Below, piece by piece: positions 1 to 10,900 of a DNA stretch of 64,000 nucleotides. Source of the DNA: Branchiostoma floridae (taxonomy: Eukaryota; Chordata; Leptocardii; Amphioxiformes; Branchiostomatidae); assembly GCF_000003815.2 (NCBI RefSeq), contig NC_049980.1:28013273-28077272 (forward strand). The letters run 5' to 3'. The notes beneath the pieces were generated by a model. The model saw only the letters and a program-made list of their open reading frames with translations, did no database searches and had not been told where the DNA came from. How positions within the stretch are numbered: position 1 is the first letter of the stretch; each line of letters opens with the position of its first letter. Position numbers and translations under genes: made by a program.

Positions 1-2640
1 TCTGCGCGGAAAATTGGCTGCGGTTTCTCCAAATCGTCCTCGGCGCGCTGTTTGGAGTTTCCGTGATTTGTTTCGTGTGCGGAATCCTTCAGACGGCGAG
101 CAAACGAGCCTGAACGTATTCAGGATGGAGTCAATGTCAATTGTGCAGGCGGAATGGCACGATAACCGCTGGGCGGGCCGGGATCTTATTAAGTCTCCAT
201 GATGTACCGTCTCTTCTGCATTAAGACATCTCCCCGAAGTGCGTGCGATACGGACCAGATAACGCCTCATCTCATGAGAGGACATGACTTACGGGCGGAG
301 GAAAAGTTCAAAGAGTTAGGAGAGCCTGTTACAAGGTGTTGAAAAGCTGGAGAGATACAGACATGTGCTATATAATCTCTAGCTGTCAAGGACTGATTGG
401 GTTAGTAGAATGGCTGTTAGAGGCGCTAATTAGTCAGCCTAGGTGTTTTCCTACAGTTCCAAGGGTTAGGAACGTCTGTTAGAAGGTGCTGAAAAGCTAG
501 AGACAAAATACAAATCTGTGCTACATGATCTCTAGCTGTCCGCGGCTGATGGGTTAGTAGAATGGCTGTTAGAAGCGCGATTTAGATAGTTAGTTCAGGT
601 GTCATCCTACATATAGTTTCTCCAAGGGTTAGGAACGTCCGTTACAAGGTGCTGAAAAGCTGGAGAGATACAAACCTCATAATCTCTAGCTGTCGGGAGC
701 TGATTGGGTTAATAGAACAGCTGTTACAGGCGTGATTTAGTCAGTCAAGGTGTCATCCTACATGCAGTTTTTTCAAAGAGTTAGGAACGTCTGCATAAGG
801 TGCTAAAAAGCTGGAGAAATACAAACCCCATAATCTCTCGCTGTCAGCACCTGATTGGGTTAGTACTTTAGAATGGCTGTTAGAGGCGCGATTTAGTCAG
901 CCTCGGTGCCTTCCTACAGATGGTTTATTAAAGAGTTAGTTCTAAGTCCGTCACGGAAAGCTGGAGGTATACAAACCTGTGCTACATAATCTCTAGCTGT
1001 CAGGGGCTGATTGGCTTAGTAGAATGGATGTTAAGTTAGCCTAGGAGCATCTAGAAAGTCCTGGGTAGATTATATACAAGTTCGACATCAAGATTGTTGC
1101 AAATGTATACTATAAGCAGATGGAGCTTGAAATACACGGTTTATCTAATGCGGAATTTAAATTCTATGCTATTAGTATTCTGGAGGAGACAGAAAACGTC
1201 GACCATATCCACTATCTGTGCCTTAATAGTCCAAGTTGTTACGATTATAACAAATTTCCCTTTCGTGCCCTTCTGGGTCCTGACATTATCATATCGAAGA
1301 TCTGTCAATGCATTGTAGTAGTATAACTTATTACTAGATAACTTCCAGTACTCTAGTGGCTGGCAGCCAGGTCTGGCTAGCTTCCCAGTTGCGCATGTTC
1401 CCGCTCAATCTGTTTAGATCTTACGCACAATGACCTGTTCCAAGTAGTGACAAGCCGTTGGCTTCATATTTGCAGAAGTAGGCAGGATGAAAGGGGCTTG
1501 GGGGACGGCGATACCTCTAACATTCGCTAGAAGGCGCCAAAGAGCACTTCCGCTGCGCTTCTGACTGTGACTTGCTGAACTCGGTGACACTGAGGTAGGT
1601 GAACGAAGGGACTTCAAAGTCCTTGCTGTTTCTATTCTGTTGAGATGACACTATAGCTATGTGATCTACCATCTGGCCATGACATGCGTGTCTTAAGCGG
1701 GTACACGTATCTGACTGAAGCTGCGGTAAGTTGTCGTTGGTGACTTTACTGCGGCAGGGCGCTTTGGCTGAGCGCTCCACAAATTTCATATATTCGTACA
1801 TAAAGCTAGCCTTTTTACCGCTTTCGTGCTTCGTAGTCGTACTTCGTTGTCGTACTTGACCTTGATGCATGACATTCCCATTATAAAGTCAATGGTAACG
1901 CAAATCTAATACAAGACGCGGCGACGCCACCGGTTATCATAGGAAATGTTGATGGAGGGCCTCTGGCCTCTTGGGCATCTCAAGTTGAAGTTGTTTGCGC
2001 CGTGATAGACAGAAACGGCATAATTTTCTCTGTCTTCAAGTGTGGCATTTAGATCTGAACTTCGTCAAGACAGGGGACTACAGCTCAGGAGAATGACCAG
2101 TGATGACCCCTACTGACGGTCACCACTGTGTGCCTGGCACAAACCCACACTAGTTACATGTACAGGTCTGATTAACTCCAATGTCAACATCCGGTATCCT
2201 TCACTGGACATGGCTAGATATCTGATACCCGTCTGAAGTGTATAAATCATTCATGATCGGTACAGCATAGAGGAAGAATTTATCTCAAAATAAAGAATTG
2301 TGACAATTGTCTTAAGTCAACTGTTTTCGTCTTCACATTACAACACATTTCTTCTTAACGTCATATTTTACTGCTAAATAACGCCATTCAGTCTAAGGCA
2401 AACACGCAAAGAAGAGGCGAGAAGATGCGCAGCAATTTTACTTCGGACCGAAGTTGTCACAGCGTGTATCACAAGTACTGCTGCTACTTGTGACGTCATG
2501 ACTTGTGCTAACTTGGTCCATCGCCAGAGGAAATCCCCTTCGAGGCGACTTCCCCGTACGTCAGCTGTTCTAAGAACCCCAGTGACGAGTTCTTACTTCC
2601 GGTCAGCTCCTCTACATAAGCCAAATCATCTTCGCCTCAC
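1..2640. other. Intergenic region upstream of the lysozyme gene
   Basis: No gene is recognisable here. Short open frames occur (for example 1120-1326 on + and 1517-1870 on -), but none shows a domain, splice signals or similarity that I know. The main structure is the tandem repeat at about 311-1045, listed separately. The last ~150 bases before 2679 should hold the lysozyme promoter and 5' UTR. Confidence 0.5.
311..1045. repeat. ~155 bp tandem repeat, about five diverged copies
   Basis: A unit of roughly 150-160 bases recurs about five times. Each copy carries, in order: GGTTAGGAACGTCTGTTA, GGTGCTGAAAAGCTGGAGA, ATAATCTCTAGCTGTC, CTGATTGGGTTAGTAGAATG, and GCGATTTAGTCAG. Copies begin near 314, 467, 628, 780 and 935. 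They differ by substitutions and small indels, so the array is old. No open reading frame crosses it. Confidence 0.85.
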
Positions 2641-2678
2641 CGCATTTCGTTCTCAGAAGTTTTCAGAGATATTTCAGC

Positions 2679-5600
2679 ATGAAGGCACTGTGTGTATTTG
2701 TTGTCGGTTTGCTGCTGGTTACCGAGGCGCTGTGCGCGGTATCCCGGTCCGATTTTGCCCGCATCATGTGTTTGAAGAGGTGCGTTTACACAATACAAAT
2801 AGTTTTTCTTTCGCAAAGTTTTCTTTCGTTCAAAGTTTGTAAAGCGATCGATCTTCGAAGCTTCATGTGTTATATAGCGGTATGACTTGCGATCATACCG
2901 TTGCTTTTCAGTGTCATTTCGATGATAAAAGCTGGTCGTGGGCGTTTATTGTCCTCCAAGCATTTCGATTCGGGAAGTGTAGTGACCTGGATTTTAACGG
3001 CTGTTTCCCGTAAGAAAAACAGGTCACTATTAATATTATCCCCCTGACCGAAAACTCTGCCTGTAGAATAATAATTTATTTCGTAATTTTCTAGACAGCT
3101 GATCTTGTGTTAAATGGCATTATGTAAAGTTTTCATGCTTGATGTTTTGATTAAAAAGTTTGCGTATACATAACCTTGAAGTAACCTGAAATGTTATTCT
3201 ACAGACGGTCGCTAGATGGCGTGCTGGGACGGTCCAAGAGATGCGCTGGCGGCAGCGGCGGAGGTGGAGGGGGTATCAGTATTGACGGTAAGTCTCTCTT
3301 TCTTAAAAAGTACTAGACACTGGTCCAATTTCGCGGCAAATATAAAAATTGGGTCTTCGCGGTGGTTTCAAGTTCGCGATAGCGCTATAGTAGTACACAT
3401 GTACTGTGCAGTAATGGAAACACCGGTAGTCTCAGTTCGCGGTTAAGTCCACTGGACTGGTCATTACAAGCCTCCATAGCAGGCTCTCTATGGCCTTTTT
3501 TGGCTCATAGTACACTTTTGCTGGCCATTTCTTTTTGTACTGGGTCGCTGAGTGATTGCTGGCCTTTTCTGACAGCCGGCTATGTTACTAGATTCTATGA
3601 GCCAAAAAGGCCATATAGAGCCTACTATGGAGGCTAGGTCATTACCTCGAAAACCGCGAACATGAAACTACAGCGAACATTTCAATGATAGCAGTACATG
3701 GTAGCTTGTAAGTTGTGCCACATATCGGTTCCACCCCAGCAGGGAGACGTACAATTCCGTAGGAAACGACTGATACTCAGGCCTATATACATTTTAAAAG
3801 TGATCACAGAAGGTGTTGAATTTTGTTACAGTTCAGCCAATAATGTCATATGACCTTACATAATACCATTGCTTCAGCAATGTTTTCTATCCTTGTCTTG
3901 CCTCGACGAAGGCTAGACATCCAGGTAATAAGATACACCAAATAGCAATTACTTAAGCAACTGAATAAGATGTCTGATGTTGGAAAGTTCAAACGGTCAG
4001 ACGTCTCAGACCTTGGATTGTCTTGTGTTTGAAATTGAAACGTCCTTGACAAAGATAACCTTTTTACCCACAGAGACGATCACGGTGATTGGACAGAGGA
4101 TCCATGACCCGTTCGTTCACGTCATCTCCGACCCCGGCGCCATACGGGACTTCCTGGGCAGTTTTGGCGGGAACGGAGGCGGACTGGACCATGGCGAGGG
4201 AGGGGGGGGAGGTCCGGCCCAGGAGCAGCAGCAAGATCAAGGTCTGTAACACATTGTAAAGCTAACACATTGGTATTACCCCCAAACTGATGGTGTGATA
4301 TTCAAAAAGTATACTATTTTTTTACTACTGACAGGGTGTTATAAGATGTGTTTGTATCTTTGACAGGGTGTTGATGTCAATAACAAATTTAGCATCATTG
4401 ACAGGATGTCCCTATCTGAATTTATTTATGCTATTGACAGGATGTAAGAAGAATTGGGTGGCACTATTGACAGGGTGCCCATGGTCCTGTCAACCCTAAC
4501 TCCTTATACAGCCCTATCCCTTACGACCTCCCATCCTCTCTTCATCACGGACAGTCATAAGACGATTTCCCTTTGAAGATGAAGAATTATCGATCTTTCT
4601 TTCTTCTCCAGATTGTTTTGGGGACGTGGATAAGGTTGACACCACCGGCGCTTCACAGGCCACAGCACAACAAGACGGGCTGTCTACCACAGGTGACTAT
4701 GCATATGTCATAAACAGATAGACATACACAGAGAGGTATGAATAAATATGAATAAATGCAGAAATATATACATATATAAATAGATACACATACCATGTTT
4801 ACATGTTAGATAAAGATGAGAAACAAAATTCTTGGGGGAACCTTTTCTGTGGAAAATTGAATGTAACGCTAAAGTTTCATCAATCATACTTTCTCTTCCT
4901 TCGTCAAATCGTACATTTTTGCTCAATATAATATTCCTCCTACATCCCAGGTGTTGCTGCTTCTAATGCACTTGCGCAGACAGATTTAAACCGTCTGAAC
5001 AAGTACAAGACCCAAATCAACGCCGTCTCCAAGGCAACGGGCATGGACGCCGCCATCATTGCCGCCATCATCTCACGAGAGTCACGTGCCGGCAACGCCC
5101 TGCAGAACGGATACGGTGACCATGGCAATGGGTTCGGCCTCATGCAGGTAACAAACTTACTTAATTGTATACTAAACGGATATTTTCTTAATAAAGCCAC
5201 TGAAAGTCATGGGCATCCTTCGTAACTCTTCGCCTATTGTGTCATATATTCTATAAATTGCTCAAGGTGTGATTCTCCTCAAACACGGATATACATCTTG
5301 ATATTTATTCTTCTTGTTTTTAGGTTTCCTCCATGTTATTCAATGTAAACCCCTCTTTTATGAGCAAATCGTACAAAGTAAAAGCATTTAACACGATAAA
5401 TAAGCATCTGTTTTTCTATGTTCCAGATTGACCGCCGTTACCACACCACCCAAGGCGCCTGGGACAGTACCGAACACCTGACCCAGGCTGTCGGCATCCT
5501 GCAGGGCTTCATACAAGGCGTCAGCAACTGCCATCCCTCGTGGAACAGCGAGGAGGTGCTGAAAGGTAGCCTTTCTTTTCTTTGCCTCCTCAACTGTGTA

Positions 5601-7089
5601 ATTCTGTTACGCTCAAGAACACGTGTTTTGGCTCAACTCGTTCGCTCTTCAGTTTTCCTCGTTTTGTGCTTTCCTCACCTTTGCACTCCTCTGTACTTCG
5701 TTTCACTCGTTTGTTACATCTTATTTGATTCGATTTTTGTAGCAATGTGTTACCTCGAAAGTATAAGTTTTATCAGTCAAGAGAGACCCCACCGCACTAG
5801 CCTAGACAAACAACACGAGTCAAAAGATATGCGGATAAGATGTGATAAGATGTATTGTTTGCCCTGTCCTTAGTGCTGAATGACATTCTTGATGAACAAG
5901 CGGATAATACATTGCTGCAGTTCCCTGAGCAGAGCTGCAGTACAAGTACAAATCTTCAAACACGTAGTCCCCATCAACGCTGACGTCTCTACTGTGTACT
6001 TGCCATTGACGTCGCAATAGGCCCTTAAATTTGTCAAAGTCGGACCGTAGACGATGATAGTTTTCTAGTGGACTCGTCTATTGACCTTCTATCTTACGTT
6101 GTTCGGGGTGTCAGTTGTTGCGTATACCCTTCATACGTCCAATGTAACAATCAATCAATCAATGATTTGCAAGCATCATAGTCGGATCCATAGTGGCTAC
6201 AGACTACGACAGTTCGCACCAGATTGGTCTGTTCTGGGCGTACTCCCTCCAGTTGGTTCTGGAGACGCCTCAGCGAATCAAATGGCTCGTAAAGCTACAC
6301 GGAAAAAGGCATGCAGGCCCAATTGAGTGTGTTGAAGATCTGTTAGGTCATTAAAATGTGTTTCCTGATTCCAGGCGGGATCTCTGCCTACAACGCGGGG
6401 GTTAAGAACGTGCGCAGCTACGACAGGATGGACGTGGGAACGACGGGAGACGACTACGCCAATGACGTCATAGCGCGAGCCAAGTACCTGAAGACTAAAG
6501 GGTTCGGCGATCCTAAGGATCAACGGTGTCAAGGTGAGAAAGGGGTCTTTTTAAGAATCTTCTACTCTACCTTTTAGCTTGATTAGCGGTATGCCTACAT
6601 GGTAAATATTTTCCTCCTTTGCAGCCATCAGGTAGCGCTGGCGTTACTTTTTGGTGTAGCGCAGATTTGCAGTTATTTTGAGGGCTCGGTCCTCATGGCG
6701 GGAGCTTGTATCTGACTAAAATAACTTTGTTTTAATCTGTAAGATTCTACAAGTTATTTGTGTTCACAAAGTGAAAGCCTGGCAAAAAAAAATGTAATGA
6801 CTCCGGTTGAGGTTCTGAAAATTCAGAGTCACAACACAACATTTTTCCTTGGCATAACCCTATTGATCATTTCTCTCCAGGCGGTTCCAACAGGAGACGT
6901 CGGTCCTCCGGCTGCCCGTACAGCTGGTACAACCCGCAGGAGCGCCCGCCCAGCGGCTCCGGGTCCAGCGGTGGGACCCACACCCCAGGCGGCAGGCACA
7001 CCTCGGGGGGAGGCGGGCGGTACGTTCCCATTGTGGACGAGTTCTCCGGACCCCGCTGCAGCGGCTTCAGATGTCGACAGATCCCGTGA
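2679..7089 (+). CDS. Goose-type (g-type) lysozyme, secreted, with N- and C-terminal extensions
   Basis: Predicted to hydrolyse the beta-1,4 MurNAc-GlcNAc bond of peptidoglycan outside the cell. Exons: 2679-2779, 3205-3287, 4074-4241, 4612-4692, 4951-5147, 5427-5565, 6375-6533, 6881-7089. All junctions are GT-AG and in phase, giving 378 aa. The start at 2679 opens a signal peptide ([20 protein letters not shown]). A glycine-rich spacer of ~100 residues follows. The lysozyme domain begins at DCFGDV and contains ISRESRAG (catalytic Glu), [15 protein letters not shown] (the two conserved Asp), GGISAYNAG and the [14 protein letters not shown] block. Two of the cysteines that form disulfides in bird enzymes are replaced. 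The C-terminus has a ~75-residue Gly/Ser/Arg-rich tail with paired cysteines ([15 protein letters not shown]). g-type lysozymes are usually ~190-210 aa, so the extensions are unusual. Lysozyme identity is very secure; the roles of the extensions are unknown. Confidence 0.95.
3300..3705. repeat. CGCGG-rich interspersed element, interrupted by a MITE
   Basis: This lies in lysozyme intron 2. The flanks share words such as TTCGCGGTGG, AAGTTCGCG and ACCGCGAACAT with repeats at 43296-43698 and 48374-48580, so it looks like a diverged member of the same family. It is split by the insertion at 3468-3636. The boundaries are approximate. Confidence 0.55.
3468..3636. mobile_element. MITE of 169 bp with ~40 bp terminal inverted repeats and 9 bp target duplication
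   Basis: The left end AAGCCTCCATAGCAGGCTCT and the right end pair over ~40 bases with few mismatches; the arms end in GGCTCATAG / CTATGAGCC. GGTCATTAC flanks both sides (3459-3467 and 3637-3645), which is a direct target-site duplication. There is no coding capacity. It sits inside another repeat in lysozyme intron 2. A 9-base (or 8-base) duplication fits MULE-like or hAT-like transposition, but the superfamily is uncertain. Confidence 0.88.
4332..4480. repeat. Short spaced repeats of TTGACAGGRTGT in lysozyme intron 3
   Basis: The word TTGACAGG(G/A)TG recurs about five times at roughly 30-50 base spacing between the third and fourth lysozyme exons. It looks like a degenerate minisatellite. 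No function is evident. Confidence 0.6.
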
Positions 7090-7606
7090 GGAAAATCTGT
7101 GACTAAATACAGTCCTACTTGTACAAGTGTCATCGAAGTGGCCACCTCTTCATAGGGACCACATTTGTACATCTTTTCCTTGCCCTTTTCCCCATTGACG
7201 CAAGCATCACGAATCCTGACTATTACGTGACCACCTGTCCACAATGCCGGGTTGCACCACATTTTGTATGGTGTTACTGTTATGTCTTGATAATGGATAA
7301 TACGTTGTTTGTTATGAATGCATTTCACAGTGGATATCTGTAAGAAATTTTGTAAATATCCTCAATTGCTTTTACCATTGCTTAGAGCCATTTTCACTTT
7401 ATCAACAATGACAAGTTGTAGGTTATGGACTTCTACTCATATGGTGTGACGGAGGTACATTTAACACTGGTAAAAACCACTGGAAGTGATCTACATGTAT
7501 GTCGTACATTTGAAAAATTGCTGTCCACACACAAGCAGATGTGAAGACTTAAAAACCACCAAAACAGTCGGTGACAATCCTGGGTATAGATTCATCATTG
7601 GTGATC

Positions 7607-7612
7607 TTTATT
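7607..7612 (-). terminator. Probable polyadenylation signal of MPHOSPH10
   Basis: TTTATT on the + strand is AATAAA on the - strand. It is the first canonical signal downstream of the MPHOSPH10 stop at 7951, giving a predicted 3' UTR of ~350 bases. This site lies inside the predicted 3' UTR of the convergent lysozyme gene. Confidence 0.55.
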
Positions 7613-7731
7613 ACAATATGCATGTAATAAGTACAACAGAAAGTAACAAAGATTCATTTATCTCAAATGTTTTCTTAGTTTGAAGAAAGTGCAATATAAT
7701 GAAATTGTTTTATACAGAGAATTTCAGCACA

Positions 7732-7737
7732 AATAAA
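7732..7737 (+). terminator. Probable polyadenylation signal of the lysozyme gene
   Basis: AATAAA lies 643 bases after the lysozyme stop codon at 7089. I see no earlier AATAAA or ATTAAA between them. Cleavage would fall near 7750-7760. Confidence 0.6.
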
Positions 7738-7950
7738 GATATTAGATTTTCAAGGACCTGTTTGTTGGTTATTTGATTGCTTAATGATTTGAGCAATATA
7801 TATTCATTTTTACTGCTTCTTTACTATTTCTATGTTATAGATAACATTGCAGTGAAGATGATATTCAAAACAAATGTTGATAACTAAATGCAAGTGTACA
7901 TGTGGAACAACAAATGTTTTCCTGAAGTCTTCTGCAAAAAAAATTAAATT

Positions 7951-10900
7951 CTATAACTTGAGTTTTGAAGCTGAAGTGTCTCTCTTCTTCTTCTTGGAGT
8001 TCTTGGAGCCCCGCGCTTTCTTCACTTCTTCTGAGACTTCCTCCTGCAGCTGGGTGAAGAATGCCTTGGACGACTTCAGGGGTTGGGACTTTCCCTCGTC
8101 CTGTTTAAGAAAATTCAAAACTATCAGACAAACCAGAACAATCTCAACACGGGAACATACTTCATGGATGAAAAAGACAACATCAGTGTTCAAACAAAAG
8201 CATTTAATGAAGTATTTAAAAAGCTTGATAACTACATTGATGTCATTAAAGAATGAAGGACTTCCTAAGCTAATGATAAACATGTGCGAACATGTGTGTA
8301 TGGCGGCTTTATAGAGGTGATGTTTCACACCTGTTTCACCATACCCTCCATTGTCATCGTATATGGAGAATCCTAATAAATTAATAAATAAATGATAGTG
8401 TGTGCGTGAGTGAATGAGGGTTTTGCAACTATGACACAAGTACTGTCCACTACCCCGCATGGCTAAATCTAGTACTCAAGTTGACAGATGTTAATGATTA
8501 GTAATTTGCAAACATACCAAACATGTGACATGCACATCAACTGGTCTGACTTTTCTAGGTCCAAACAGCATGCTTGATGTGTGATGCCAGGAGCAAACTC
8601 CCTGTTGTAAACTATTTTCCAACCCTGCACACGTGACCCATCCTCACACTCAGGGTTGACATCGCGGCAAAGCCTAACGATATCACCCCTGACAAATCAG
8701 CCAGGGTATTTGGGTATTTGGCTTCTTGTTGTCGGAAGCTCGGAAAGGCGCCATATAAGGCGACTCATTAATATTCAAGAGCAAGATAACAGTACCGGCG
8801 TAACGTTCTATCAGCGTCCAGACGTCTTTATCAGGTACCAAATTTCACATTTTTGGGTTCTGTGGGTATAGGGTAAGCACGGCATCACCGTATATATGTA
8901 CCGACATAGCATTCGATAAAAAAAACATTACCATCACGCAAAGAAATACAGATCTTTGTACACGCCGCGCCGTACGCTGTTTGTTCGAAACTTGCAATCC
9001 GGTCGCTGATTGGCCCGCGACAAATCAGGCAAGCTCATTAATATTCATAAGCAGGGCGCCCCAAATACCCAAATACCCTGGCTGATTTGTCAGGGGTGAT
9101 ATCGTTAGGCTTTGCCGCGATGTCAACCCTGAGTGTGAGGGTGACGTGACCGTACCTTTATAATCTTGGTCTTCCCTCCCCGTTTGCTCTGCATCTCCAG
9201 CTCCTCCATGGCCCGTTTCTTGGCATACTTGTTGCCAAGCCCCGGGTTGAGTTTCTCCACCAGCTTGTGCTTCTTCTCCTTCTCCTGGAGTTTCCTCCTC
9301 TTCCGCACCCTCTTCTGTCTCCGCTCGCGGTTACGGTCCGTCGCCGTCCTCTCCAGGGAACCCTTCTCCTGCCCGGCAGACTTGCTTTTCTCCTGGGGGA
9401 TTGTGGTGAAAAGATAGTTCTCCATTGAAAACAGTCATTTTGGTGAAAAGATAATTCACCAATAAAAACAGTCATTTTGGTGAAAAGATAATTCTCCATT
9501 AAAAACAGCATTAGGCCTATGCATCCTCTAAAATGTCAGGCAGTTCCGTAAGTAAAACTGGCCTATTTTGGCTTAGATGATGGAATTTACAATAACAAAA
9601 CTCACAAGAACATCTTGTAAGATACAAAATACCTCTACTAGAAAAAAAGAAATTATACGCAGCAGTCACAACTTAAGATCTAACCTTGACTTCTTCAGGT
9701 GCGAGTAGAGCAGCATCGCTGACACTGGTGGGAGCCACTTCCTCATGGGTGATGGACGGGAGGTTAGAGATGATCTTAACCTCGGGCGCAGGCTGGGCAC
9801 AAAGGAACCATAGGTAAGGAACAATAAGTGTAAACATTAACAAACGAAAACTCAGATCATATTATCAACAATAAGTGGGTGCCTTCATCTTCTAAGCTCC
9901 AAAGGTATCTAGGGGAGTAAAAACTAAACTAATGCCATACCACAGTAACAGCTACATGAATCAACAGCATAACAGATATGGGTGAGTTTCTTGGTTAAGT
10001 TCTAAAGCAATCTGAAAGACAATTTTCCCAAACTTTACAGTGGATCACTTGTAAACAGAATGGAAGGTCTAGACAGCCATGCAAACTTTAAGCAGATGTT
10101 AACTCACAGGTTTCGGGGTAAAGTGGAAGTTGGACAGGGCGTCCAGTTTGACAAACAGACTGTCCATCATGGTCTTGATCTCCTTGTGCTGAGGGTTCTC
10201 CTCTTCCTTCTTCTCATCCTGCAGAGAGAGAAGAAAAACATGACAAATAATCTACTACCAGTTGTCATTCTTCTACGGTAACACTGTGTTGTCTTGTACA
10301 TGCACATAAAGCTTGCTTTCATGAATGAAATCCTTATAATATGTGCAATGATTTGGCAGTAGAAAACATTGAAGCAACAAGTTGTTGCAAATAAAAAAAA
10401 TCAAGCAAGATATCTTTCTGTAGTCCACACTTGCTTCTGACTTGAGCCTGGAAAGGATGTTAAATGTATCATGATAGAACAAGGCTTCCTGTTGATCCCA
10501 GGAGTCATAGATGCTGCTGGTGTCATCCCAAGTAGGCAACAACCATGTCCTATTTGTAATTTGCATACATGTAGATTTCTTTGCTATTTCCTATACTCTT
10601 TCACTAATTTTATTTGACGTGACCTGCCTATGTCTTAATTTTTCCCCAAGGGCACATTAAAAACTGGCAGTAGGCTATGTATTTCTTCATGTGAAACAAA
10701 TAATCAAAATAATACAGCATCTGTAATAAGAGTGAAGAAGCATCCCTCCTACCTGTGTCTGTTTGAGGTACTCCTTCTCGTACACCTGAGCCAGACTGCT
10801 CTTGCTCTTCTCCTGGTCCAGTAGAACTCTCTTCTTGTACTCAAACGCTTCCTCTACAGGCTTCACTTTCCTCTCTACATCATCCCAGGCCTAGGGGGAA

